DNA of 25,078 nucleotides from JBEAOO01 sp041164825 (lineage in GTDB: Bacteria > Pseudomonadota > Gammaproteobacteria > Burkholderiales > Burkholderiaceae_C). Location of the stretch: contig JBEAOO010000201.1 in NCBI GenBank assembly GCA_041164825.1, positions 1 through 25,078 of the forward strand. The letters are read 5' to 3'. The translations under genes were made by a program, and so were the position numbers. How positions within the stretch are numbered: the first letter of the stretch is position 1; every line of letters begins with the position of its first letter. Shown here piece by piece: positions 15,834 to 23,691 of this stretch. Under the pieces are notes generated by a model, which was not told the origin of the DNA, did no database searches, and was given only the letters and a program-made list of their open reading frames with translations.

Positions 15834-18728
15834 ATGCTGCACCACGACATCGACCACGGCACGCCCGAGCGTGTGTCCGACCAGACCGTCACCCTGAGCA
15901 TCGACGGCCACCGCGTCAGCGTGCCCGCCGGCACCTCGCTGATGCGCGCCGCGGTGGACGCCGGCATCCAGGTGCCCAAGCTCTGCGCCACCGACAGCCT
16001 GGAGCCCTTCGGCTCTTGCCGCCTGTGCCTGGTGGAAATCGACGGCCGCCGCGGCTACCCCGCGAGCTGCACCACACCCGCCGAGCAAGGCATGGTCGTG
16101 CGCACCCAAACGCCCAAGCTGCAAGACCTGCGCAAAGGCGTGATGGAGCTCTATATCTCTGACCACCCGCTGGACTGCCTGACCTGCAGCGCCAACGGCA
16201 ACTGCGAGCTGCAAACCCAGGCCGGCGTGACCGGTCTGCGCAATGTGCGCTACGGCGTGGCCGGCAAGGAGGTCGAGGGCGTCTCGGGCGCGCACCACTG
16301 CGACCTGAAACAAGACACCTCCAACCCCTACTTCACCTTCGATTCGAGCAAGTGCATCGTCTGCAACCGCTGCGTGCGCGCGTGCGAAGAAACGCAGGGC
16401 ACGTTCGCGCTCACCATCTCGGGCCGCGGCTTCGAGAGCCGGGTGACGGCGGGCCAGGGCGAGGCCTTCATGGACAGCGATTGCGTGAGCTGCGGTGCCT
16501 GCGTGCAGGCCTGCCCCACGGCCACGCTGCAAGAGAAAACCATCATCGAACTCGGCCAGCCCGAGCACAGCCTCATCACCACCTGCGCCTACTGCGGCGT
16601 GGGCTGTGGCTTCAAGGCCGAGATGAAGGGCAGCACCGTGGTCAACATGGTGCCGTGGAAAGACGGCAAGGCCAACGAAGGCCACAGTTGCGTCAAGGGC
16701 CGCTTCGCCTGGGGCTACGCCACGCACGCCGACCGCATCACCAAGCCGATGATCCGCGCCAAGATCACCGACCCGTGGCGCGAAGTGAGCTGGGACGAGG
16801 CGCTGACCTATGCCGCCAGCGAGTTCAAGCGCATCCAGGCCCAGCATGGCAAAGACGCCGTCGGCGGCATCACCTCCAGCCGTTGCACCAACGAAGAGGT
16901 GTACCTGGTGCAAAAACTGATCCGCGCTGCGTTTGGCACCAACAACGTCGACACCTGCGCGCGCGTCTGCCACTCGCCCACCGGCTACGGCATGGGCCAA
17001 ACCTTCGGCACCTCGGCCGGCACGCAGACCTTCAAGTCGGTGGAGCGCGCCGACGTGATCATGGTGATCGGCGCCAACCCGACCGACGCGCACCCGGTGT
17101 TCGCGTCGCGCATGAAAAAGCGCTTGCGCGAGGGGGCCAGGCTGATCGTCGTCGACCCGCGCCAGATCGAGCTGGTCAGCGCGCCGCACATCCGCGCCGA
17201 CCACCACCTGGCCCTGAAGCCCGGCACCAATGTGGCGGTGATCACTGCGCTGGCGCACGTGGTCGTCACCGAGGGCCTGGTGCACGAGGCCTATGTGGCC
17301 GAGCGCTGCGACCCCAAGAGCTTTGGCGAGTGGCGCGAGTTTGTGGGCCGGCCCGAGAACTCGCCCGAGGCCTTTGAAGCGGTGAGCGGTGTGCCCGCCG
17401 CCGAGGTGCGCGCGGCCGCGCGGCTGTTTGCCGCCGGGCCCAACTCGGCCATCTACTACGGCCTGGGTGTCACCGAACACGCGCAGGGCTCGACCATGGT
17501 GATGGGCATCGCCAACCTCGCGATGGCCTGCGGCATGGTCGGCCGCGAAGGTGTGGGCGTGAACCCGCTGCGCGGCCAGAACAATGTGCAGGGCAGCTGC
17601 GACATGGGCAGCTTCCCGCACGAGCTGCCGGGCTACCGCCACATCTCCGACACGACGGTGCGCGCGCAGTTTGACGCCGCCTGGGGCGTGACGCTCAGCC
17701 CCGAGCCGGGCCTGCGCATCCCCAATATGTTCGAGGCCGCGCTCGATGGGTCATTCTTGGGTCTGTATTGCCAGGGCGAAGACATCGTGCAGAGCGACCC
17801 CAATACGCAGCACGTGGCCGTGGCGCTCAGCGCGATGGAGTGCATCGTGGTGCAAGACATCTTCTTGAACGAAACCGCCAAGTACGCGCACGTGTTTTTG
17901 CCGGGCTCCTCGTTCTTGGAAAAGGACGGCACCTTCACCAACGCCGAGCGCCGCATCAGCCGTGTGCGCCAAGCCATGCCGCCGCTGCCGGGGCTGGCCG
18001 ATTGGCAAGTGACGATGGCCTTCAGCAATGCGCTCGGCTACCCCATGAGCTACACCCACCCCGAGCAGATCATGGAAGAGATCGCGGCACTCACGCCCAC
18101 CTTCCAGGGCGTGAGCTACGCCAAGATCGAGCGCCTGGGCAGCGTGCAGTGGCCCTGCAACGAGGGCACCGAAGAAGCCGGCACGGCCATCATGCACGTC
18201 GACAAATTCGTGCGTGGCAAGGGCCGCTTCATCATCACGCAGTACGTGGCGAGTGAAGAAAAAGTGACGCGCAAGTTTCCGCTGCTGCTCACCACCGGCC
18301 GCATCCTGAGCCAGTACAACGTGGGCGCGCAAACCCGCCGCACGCCCAACAACCAGTGGCACAACGAGGACCTGTTGGAGATCCACCCGCACGACGCTGA
18401 GGAGCGCGGCATCAAGACGGGCGACTGGGTGGGCATCAACAGCCGCTCGGGCGACACCGTGTTGCGCGCTGAAGTGAGCGAGCGCATGCAACCGGGGGTG
18501 GTCTACACCACCTTCCACTTCCCAGAGAGCGGCGCCAACGTGATCACCACCGACGCGTCGGACTGGGCCACCAACTGCCCCGAGTACAAGGTGACGGCCG
18601 TGCAGGTGATGCCGGTGGCGCAACCGTCTGAATGGCAAAAGGGCTACGCGGCCTTCAACACCGAGCAGCTCGACCACTTGGCGCGGGCGCAAGCACCGAC
18701 GCCATCGGCCGAGGTGGTGGGCAAGTGA
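15834..18728 (+). CDS. fdsA: NAD-dependent formate dehydrogenase catalytic alpha subunit FdsA (molybdenum, Cys-type)
   Basis: The 964-residue product oxidises formate to CO2 at a bis-MGD molybdenum site. Domains in order: an N-terminal NuoG-like [2Fe-2S] ferredoxin domain (FGSCRLCLVEIDGRRGYPAS), the HxxxCxxCxxxGxCELQ cluster site (HPLDCLTCSANGNCELQ), a two-[4Fe-4S] ferredoxin part (CIVCNRCVRACEE and CVSCGACVQACPT), then the FdhF-like domain with its own [4Fe-4S] (CAYCGVGC). Cys379 in ARVCHSP is the Mo ligand, in the place of selenocysteine in E. coli FdhF, followed by the conserved His380. The active-site Arg is in PLRGQNNVQG. ATG 15834 follows AAGGAG at proper spacing; the open frame upstream lies inside fdsB. 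Length fits FdsA (about 959). The enzyme is cytoplasmic: no Tat signal is present. Confidence 0.97.
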   Translation: MLHHDIDHGTPERVSDQTVTLSIDGHRVSVPAGTSLMRAAVDAGIQVPKLCATDSLEPFGSCRLCLVEIDGRRGYPASCTTPAEQGMVVRTQTPKLQDLRKGVMELYISDHPLDCLTCSANGNCELQTQAGVTGLRNVRYGVAGKEVEGVSGAHHCDLKQDTSNPYFTFDSSKCIVCNRCVRACEETQGTFALTISGRGFESRVTAGQGEAFMDSDCVSCGACVQACPTATLQEKTIIELGQPEHSLITTCAYCGVGCGFKAEMKGSTVVNMVPWKDGKANEGHSCVKGRFAWGYATHADRITKPMIRAKITDPWREVSWDEALTYAASEFKRIQAQHGKDAVGGITSSRCTNEEVYLVQKLIRAAFGTNNVDTCARVCHSPTGYGMGQTFGTSAGTQTFKSVERADVIMVIGANPTDAHPVFASRMKKRLREGARLIVVDPRQIELVSAPHIRADHHLALKPGTNVAVITALAHVVVTEGLVHEAYVAERCDPKSFGEWREFVGRPENSPEAFEAVSGVPAAEVRAAARLFAAGPNSAIYYGLGVTEHAQGSTMVMGIANLAMACGMVGREGVGVNPLRGQNNVQGSCDMGSFPHELPGYRHISDTTVRAQFDAAWGVTLSPEPGLRIPNMFEAALDGSFLGLYCQGEDIVQSDPNTQHVAVALSAMECIVVQDIFLNETAKYAHVFLPGSSFLEKDGTFTNAERRISRVRQAMPPLPGLADWQVTMAFSNALGYPMSYTHPEQIMEEIAALTPTFQGVSYAKIERLGSVQWPCNEGTEEAGTAIMHVDKFVRGKGRFIITQYVASEEKVTRKFPLLLTTGRILSQYNVGAQTRRTPNNQWHNEDLLEIHPHDAEERGIKTGDWVGINSRSGDTVLRAEVSERMQPGVVYTTFHFPESGANVITTDASDWATNCPEYKVTAVQVMPVAQPSEWQKGYAAFNTEQLDHLARAQAPTPSAEVVGK

Positions 18729-18738
18729 GTGTTGTCTG

Positions 18739-19626
18739 ATGGCGCTTGATCCCCTGTCGTCTGCCGACACGGCGCTCGCTGTGCTGACCGATGCGCCGAT
18801 CGATGCGACTGGTGCTGCTGGCGCCACCGTGGGCCTGCAACGCGCCAACGTCACCGCGTGGCGCGGCGGCCAAGCGCGCGTGCAGGCCGATTGGCTGGCC
18901 GACGAGGTGCCGGTGGCGCTGGTGTTCAACGGCCTGTCGCATGCGGTGATGATGGCCACGCCCTGCGACCTCGACGACTTCGCGCTCGGCTTTGCGCTCA
19001 CCGAGGGCCTGCTGCTCGGCCCGCACGAGTTGTACAGCTGCGAGGCGCACGCCGTGGCCGATGGCATCGAACTGCACCTGGACGTGAGCGCCGCGGCGTT
19101 TCACCGCCTGAAGGCGCGCCGCCGCACACTGGCCGGCCGCACCGGCTGCGGCCTGTGTGGCACCGACAGCCTGGGCCAAGTGCGCCAGCCGCTGCCCACC
19201 GCGCCCGCGGTGCCCGTGAGCCTCGCCGCCATCGCCCGCGCGCAACAAGCCTTGCGCGAGGCCCAAGTGCTGCAACAGCGCTGCGGCGCCACGCACGCTG
19301 CCGCCTGGTGCTCACTGCACGGCGAGGCCCTGCTGGTGCGCGAAGACGTGGGCCGCCACAACGCGCTCGACAAGGTGATCGGCGCCATGCAGCGCGCGCG
19401 CTTCAATGCGGCAGACGGCTTCTTCTGCATCACCAGCCGCGCCAGTTTCGAGATGGTGCAAAAGGCCGTGCTGGCCGGTGCCGGGGTGCTGGCGGCGGTG
19501 TCGGCGCCCACCGCCTTGGCCGTGCAGGTGGGGCACGATGCGAACCTCGCGCTGGCCGGCTTTGTGCGCGGCGACGAGCTGGTGGCCTACACCCACCCCG
19601 AGCGCTTCGGCCTGCCGCCGCGCTGA
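18739..19626 (+). CDS. fdhD: Formate dehydrogenase accessory sulfurtransferase FdhD (FdsC)
   Basis: The 295-residue product has the FdhD CxxC pair at C137 and C140 in GCGLCGTDS and the family blocks DEVPVALVFNG, CDLDDFALGFALTEG and VREDVGRHNALDKVIG. FdhD moves sulfur from a cysteine desulfurase onto the molybdenum cofactor, which formate dehydrogenases need for activity. It follows fdsA by 10 bases, in the fdsGBACD order known from Cupriavidus necator, where it is called fdsC. The end, TSRASFEMVQKAVLAG followed by APTALAV, is the expected C-terminal portion. Confidence 0.95.
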   Translation: MALDPLSSADTALAVLTDAPIDATGAAGATVGLQRANVTAWRGGQARVQADWLADEVPVALVFNGLSHAVMMATPCDLDDFALGFALTEGLLLGPHELYSCEAHAVADGIELHLDVSAAAFHRLKARRRTLAGRTGCGLCGTDSLGQVRQPLPTAPAVPVSLAAIARAQQALREAQVLQQRCGATHAAAWCSLHGEALLVREDVGRHNALDKVIGAMQRARFNAADGFFCITSRASFEMVQKAVLAGAGVLAAVSAPTALAVQVGHDANLALAGFVRGDELVAYTHPERFGLPPR

Positions 19627-19657
19627 TCCACACTGATTCCAACGCATTCAGACGACC

Positions 19658-19885
19658 ATGGACATCCACAACCTCATCCACATGGCCAACCGCATCGGCG
19701 AGTTCTTCCAAGCCATGCCCGACCACAGCGAAGCCCTCGAAGGCATCGCCAGCCACATCCGCAAATTCTGGGATCCACGCATGCGCCGAGCGCTGTCGCA
19801 GCACCTCGACGCCCAAGGCGGCGAAGGCCTGATGCCGATCGTGCTGGAAGCCCTGACGCGGCACCGGGAGGCGGCGATCGGGTGA
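19658..19885 (+). CDS. fdsD: Formate dehydrogenase delta subunit FdsD
   Basis: The 75-residue product matches the small FdsD family: it begins MDIHNLIHMANRIGEFFQAM and contains IRKFWDPRMRRAL and a short helical C terminus. FdsD is needed for a fully active FdsGBAD complex and is thought to help hold or insert the cofactor. It is the last gene of the operon, 31 bases after fdhD. No strong hairpin terminator follows immediately. Confidence 0.93.
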   Translation: MDIHNLIHMANRIGEFFQAMPDHSEALEGIASHIRKFWDPRMRRALSQHLDAQGGEGLMPIVLEALTRHREAAIG

Positions 19886-19949
19886 GTGGTCAGGGCGGGT
19901 GCGCGAGAATTGGGCGAGATTCGCACAAGCAGATTGACTCGCACTTCAC

Positions 19950-20304
19950 ATGGAAATCGTTGCAATCTTGATTGCTGGCCTGACGCTGCCCGTTGAAATG
20001 GTCGCTCGCCAATTGGTGAGGGAACAGCTGGTACGCCGCTTGATCGAGATGAAAAGCCCCTATGCGTTGGATGTCTCTTGCTGGGAGATTGGCGGGGTGG
20101 GCTACACCCAGGCGGTGAAAACGAAGTACATCTTGGGGGCCGGAGTCTGTCGAACTTTTGAAGGCGGAACTTGTGAAGCCGCTTCTTCTTGCTCTACGGA
20201 CATGCGACGTGATCCGTTGGCTAAGCATGTCGGTACTGGCATTCTTTGCGGTCGAATTGCTACTCGACCGGCCTTCCCCTGCATTGACTGCTGTCGCTCG
20301 TTGA
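19950..20304 (+). pseudogene. Frameshifted small membrane-protein gene (unknown family)
   Basis: From ATG 19950 the frame reads a protein-like sequence (MEIVAILIAGLTLPVEMVAR ... AVKTKYILG). After a G5 run at 20135-20139 that frame becomes Cys-rich and unnatural. Shifting by one base there continues sensibly: ESVELLKAELVKPLLLALRT, then SMSVLAFFAVELLLD, stopping with TGA at 20302-20304. With one G removed the product would be 117 residues with an N-terminal hydrophobic helix and a second hydrophobic segment near the end. I do not recognise the family. Local composition looks less GC-rich than the neighbours, which suggests later arrival. It may be a true frameshift, a phase-variable run (short for that), or a sequencing error. 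Confidence 0.5.
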
Positions 20305-20587
20305 GTCATCAACGGATCTGACTTGAGCTGGCGGCCGCATCTGGGGCTCTCCGCGTCGCGTCGCAGTTGGAGCTTGTGATGAACGCGGACTGAATGCCGC
20401 CTCTGGCCTCAAGGTCCGATCAGGTGGCGGGCGCTGAAGCGCCGCTGCCGCAAGGTATAAATCTCTCAAAGAATCAGCGCCTCAGAGCGCAGGGAGTGTC
20501 ATCTGTGAATGTGATTTGCTCGGTGCCTGCTCGGGCACACCGGCCCAGTGCGGCCGGCTGTGGAGAACTGACGCGGCGGGGGTGGGC
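20305..20587. other. Gene-free stretch upstream of membrane GGDEF gene
   Basis: No convincing coding region is seen in these 283 bases. A small dyad, GGCGCT-GA-AGCGCC, is at 20430-20443, followed by a TATAAAT at 20456-20462 that resembles a -10 box, though no good -35 hexamer sits at the right distance. Either element could take part in control of the GGDEF gene starting at 20588. Nothing else stands out. Confidence 0.3.
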
Positions 20588-21694
20588 ATGAAGATATCTG
20601 CCTGCACTCTGCTGCAGCGTGTCACCCACTATTTCGGCGCCCACCGGGCCGAGTTCCGCGTCTTGCATGAGCTGGACCGGGCCACCTACCGAATCCGGAT
20701 TGCCTTCAGCTTTGCTGCGCTGGCGTTGTGGGCGCAGCTGGTGGACGGGCGCGACGAGCTGATGCTGACCACCTTGCCCGCCATTGCCGTGGCCTATGGT
20801 CTGTGGGCCTGGGTCTACCGCCGTTGGATTCAGGCCCAGCCCGAGTCGCTGGTGCTGACGCAACACGTGCAGATCGTTGTCGACCAGGCCTTGACGGTGT
20901 GGGCGCTGACGGTGATGCCACAGCTCATCGCCCCGCTGATGCCCTTGATGACGGTGCAGATCGTGCGGCCAGGATTCCGCTTCGGCAACCGCTGCATGTG
21001 GTTGGCCTGGGGCGCGTCGGTGCTGGCCTCGTTGCTGCTGATGCCACTCAACGGCCATTGGGCTTTGGGCGAGCAGCTGACGCAGACCTACATCGTCATG
21101 CTGGCGGTGATCCCGCACTTGTTCGGGCCGCTGAACCGCCACCTCGACCGCCTCACGGCCGACCTGCGTGCATCGGCCACGTCGGATCCGCTCACCGGCC
21201 TGGGCAACCGGCGCATGCTCAGTGAGCACCTGCGCCAGGCCCAAGCGCGCAGCCGGCGCGATGGCAGCAGCTTGGCCTTGATCTTGTTCGATCTCGATCG
21301 CTTCAAGGCCGTCAACGACACCTTGGGCCATGCGGCGGGCGACCGGTTGCTGGTCCGCATTGCGCAGACGGTGCAGGCTTTGGCGCGCGAGGGCGATTTC
21401 TTGGCCCGCATTGGGGGTGACGAGTTTGTGCTGCTGGTGGAGGGGCTGCCCGCGCAGGCCGCGCAACGCCATGCCGAGGGCTTGCGCGAGCGGATCGTGG
21501 CGGCGGTTCAGCAGGCCGCCGAGGCGCTCAGCCCGGGCCTCGGGGTGTCGGCCAGCGTGGGCATCCAGTGCCAAGCTGGCGCCGATGCGGCGCGCAGTGA
21601 TGACATGGACCTGATGGATGCCACCGACCGGGCCATGTACGTGGCCAAGCGTGCCAAGCAGGCGGGCCGCAGCGGCTCCGCACTGGCGAGCTGA
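20588..21694 (+). CDS. Membrane-bound diguanylate cyclase (GGDEF domain)
   Basis: The 368-residue product has an N-terminal membrane region (about 35-180) with five or six hydrophobic segments and a C-terminal GGDEF domain (about 195-365). The catalytic site is intact: FDLDRFKAVNDTLGHAAGD, then RIGGDEF with GGDEF at 276-280. The inhibitory I-site is R267-E-G-D270. It should make c-di-GMP from two GTP under control of an unknown membrane-sensed signal. The membrane part recalls the N-terminal transmembrane domain of RpfC-like sensors but I cannot name it firmly. It appears to be a single-gene unit. It contrasts with the degenerate globin-coupled GGDEF protein at 3787-5190. Confidence 0.92.
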   Translation: MKISACTLLQRVTHYFGAHRAEFRVLHELDRATYRIRIAFSFAALALWAQLVDGRDELMLTTLPAIAVAYGLWAWVYRRWIQAQPESLVLTQHVQIVVDQALTVWALTVMPQLIAPLMPLMTVQIVRPGFRFGNRCMWLAWGASVLASLLLMPLNGHWALGEQLTQTYIVMLAVIPHLFGPLNRHLDRLTADLRASATSDPLTGLGNRRMLSEHLRQAQARSRRDGSSLALILFDLDRFKAVNDTLGHAAGDRLLVRIAQTVQALAREGDFLARIGGDEFVLLVEGLPAQAAQRHAEGLRERIVAAVQQAAEALSPGLGVSASVGIQCQAGADAARSDDMDLMDATDRAMYVAKRAKQAGRSGSALAS

Positions 21695-21717
21695 GTCGGG
21701 GGGGGCGGTGTCTCTGC

Positions 21718-23328
21718 TCAGTCGCCTTCGTCGTCCACATAGCGCTTCACCCGCGGCGGCTCGCCGCCGACGTGGAAGGCCAGGCGGCGTTCGCGCAAAT
21801 CGACATCGGCGGCGGTGAAACGCTCGTGGCGGCGCAGGTGTTCGATCCAGGTTTCGTCGAGGAAGTATTCGATGTAGCGGCCGGGCACCGAGACGTCTTT
21901 GAACAGGCCCCACGACAGCGCGCCTTGGCGCAGCCGCGCGGCGCGGGTGTCGCGCATCACGGCGCGAAAAGCCGCTGCTTGCGCGGGGTCGATGCGGTAT
22001 TCCACGGTCACCATCACCGGGCCGGCGTCGGGGTCCACGGCACCGGCCGGTTCGGCCAGCATCGCCTGCGGCAGGGCGGGGCTCATGTCGTCGTCGGGCG
22101 TGTCGCCGCCGCCGATGCTGATCTTGCGCGCGGCCAGCAGCGTGACGAGGCCGAAGCCGGCGGCGGCAAAGATGGCGGTGCGCAGGTCGGTCCAGCTGGC
22201 GAGCTGGCCCCAGATGGCCGCACCGGCGGCGCTGCCGCCCATGAGCCCCATTTGGTAGATCGACATGCCGCGCGCGCGCACCCAGTTGGGCAGCGAGAGC
22301 TGGGCGGTGACGGTGAGCGTGTTGGCGGTGCCGATCCAGGCCATGCCCGAGACGAACATGGCTGGCACGGCCAGCCACAGTGTGGGCGAGAGCACCACGC
22401 CGCAGGCCATGGCCGCGTGCAGCAGGGTGCCCACTTGCACCATGCGGTCGCGCGGCAGGCGGTGGCGTAGACGCGGCATCAGCATCACCATGGTGATGGC
22501 GCCGGCGCCCATGGCGGCCAGCATCACGGTGAAGGCGCTGGCGCTGCCGCCGTGGTTTTGGCGCGCGATCAGCGGCAGCAGCGCGGTGAGCGAAATGCTT
22601 TGGATGAAGAACAGGAACACCCGCACCCAGATGGCGCGCATGCGCGGCGATTGCCACACATGCTGCAGCCCCACGCGCATGGCGCCCACAAAGCGCTCGC
22701 CGGGCAGGGCGCTGGGCTTTTGCACCGAGCGCCAGCGCCAGATCAGCGTGAAGGCGATCACCGCCAGCACTGCGTTGACCAAAAACACATAGGCCCCGCC
22801 CACGCTGGCCAGCAGGGCGCCCGCAAACACCGGGCCGATGATGCGCGACATGTTCATGGCCACGCCGTTGAGCGCGAGCGCGGCGGGCAGCTGTTGGCGG
22901 TCGACCAGCTCGGGCACGATGGCAGCAAACACCGGCCAGCGCAGCGCCAGGCCGACGCCGTTGGCGAACGTGAGCAAGAGCAGCAGGGGCGCGGTGAGCG
23001 CACCCGCCAGCGACACCAAACACAGCACCACCGCCACCAGCGCCACCCAGAGCTGGGTGCCGGCAAAGTAGCGGCGGCGGTCGAGCGTGTCGGCCAGCGC
23101 GCCGCTGGGCAGGCCCAGCACAAACACCGGCAGGGTGCTGGCCGCCTGCACCAGGGCCACCATCACGGCGCTGTCGGTGAGCGAGGTCATCAGCCAAGCG
23201 GCGGCCACGTCGTTCATCCACATCGAGATGTTGGCCGCCAGCCAGGCCAGCCAGAGCATGCGAAACACCGGGCCTTGCAGCGGGGCGAGTGCGGGAGGCC
23301 AGTTGGCGGCGGGGGCGGATGAACTCAT
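21718..23328 (-). CDS. MFS exporter (EntS/MFS_3-type) with C-terminal dimeric alpha-beta-barrel-like domain
   Basis: The 536-residue product has about 12 membrane segments. The MFS_3 marks include FRMLWLAWLAANISMWMNDV at the start, GLPSGALADTLDRRR as the loop 2-3 motif, and NGVAMNMSRIIGPVFAGALL. Residues about 437-536 form a soluble tail, with MVTVEYRIDPAQAAAFRAVM, GALSWGLFKDVSVPGRYIEY and EHLRRHERFT. This resembles antibiotic-biosynthesis-monooxygenase-type alpha-beta barrels and is found in a subset of MFS_3 proteins. The family includes the enterobactin exporter EntS and many uncharacterised drug or metabolite exporters. The substrate is unknown and no siderophore or antibiotic genes are adjacent. 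It stands alone on the minus strand. Confidence 0.87.
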   Translation of the reverse strand: MSSSAPAANWPPALAPLQGPVFRMLWLAWLAANISMWMNDVAAAWLMTSLTDSAVMVALVQAASTLPVFVLGLPSGALADTLDRRRYFAGTQLWVALVAVVLCLVSLAGALTAPLLLLLTFANGVGLALRWPVFAAIVPELVDRQQLPAALALNGVAMNMSRIIGPVFAGALLASVGGAYVFLVNAVLAVIAFTLIWRWRSVQKPSALPGERFVGAMRVGLQHVWQSPRMRAIWVRVFLFFIQSISLTALLPLIARQNHGGSASAFTVMLAAMGAGAITMVMLMPRLRHRLPRDRMVQVGTLLHAAMACGVVLSPTLWLAVPAMFVSGMAWIGTANTLTVTAQLSLPNWVRARGMSIYQMGLMGGSAAGAAIWGQLASWTDLRTAIFAAAGFGLVTLLAARKISIGGGDTPDDDMSPALPQAMLAEPAGAVDPDAGPVMVTVEYRIDPAQAAAFRAVMRDTRAARLRQGALSWGLFKDVSVPGRYIEYFLDETWIEHLRRHERFTAADVDLRERRLAFHVGGEPPRVKRYVDDEGD

Positions 23329-23691
23329 GGGCGTGTGCGGGACGGCGCGGGGCGCCTCAGCGGCTGAAGTCTGGGGTCTCTGTGGTCTGAGTTTAGGCAG
23401 TGCCCGTGCCGCGTGCGATGTGGGCGCTGCGTAGCCGCGCCGCCGTCAGGGCCGCCCTGCAAATGCGGGGGGTCGGGTTGGCCCACGCACTGAAACCCTG
23501 CGTGACGCGGGGCGTTCTGCCCGTAACATTCGCTTTCGTAAAGAAGCGTGTGTTTTCGCACAAAGGCGCCGCGCCGGCTTGATGGCGCGCGTCTGGCGCC
23601 GATAAGCGCAGGGCGAGGGGTGTCCGTTCGCCCTGCGCTGTGGTTCTCCGTTCAACGCTTGTTTTTCTGGTCTGCCAGCCGTTTGCCGTCG
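23329..23691. other. Divergent intergenic region with two consecutive strong hairpins
   Basis: This 363-base gap separates the minus-strand MFS gene from the plus-strand lipoprotein gene. It holds a hairpin of GGCGCC-GCGCC (23565-23575) with GGCGC...GGCGCC (23584-23600), interrupted by a short bulge. Four bases later comes a perfect 12-bp stem, AGCGCAGGGCGA (23605-23616) with TCGCCCTGCGCT (23628-23639), and an 11-base loop. Neither is followed directly by a T-tract. They could be leader structures of the lipoprotein message, protein-binding sites, or part of a small RNA. I see no supported coding region here. Confidence 0.45.

Noticed and set aside
15768..17642. 624-codon minus-strand open frame opposite fdsA
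   Set aside because: It is the antisense shadow of fdsA third-position GC. It has no motif or natural composition, while fdsA on the other strand is unmistakable.
20474..23221. 915-codon open frame on the minus strand
   Set aside because: It lies antisense to the membrane GGDEF gene and out of frame with the MFS gene. Its Arg/His/Ala-rich composition is typical of a shadow frame in GC-rich DNA.
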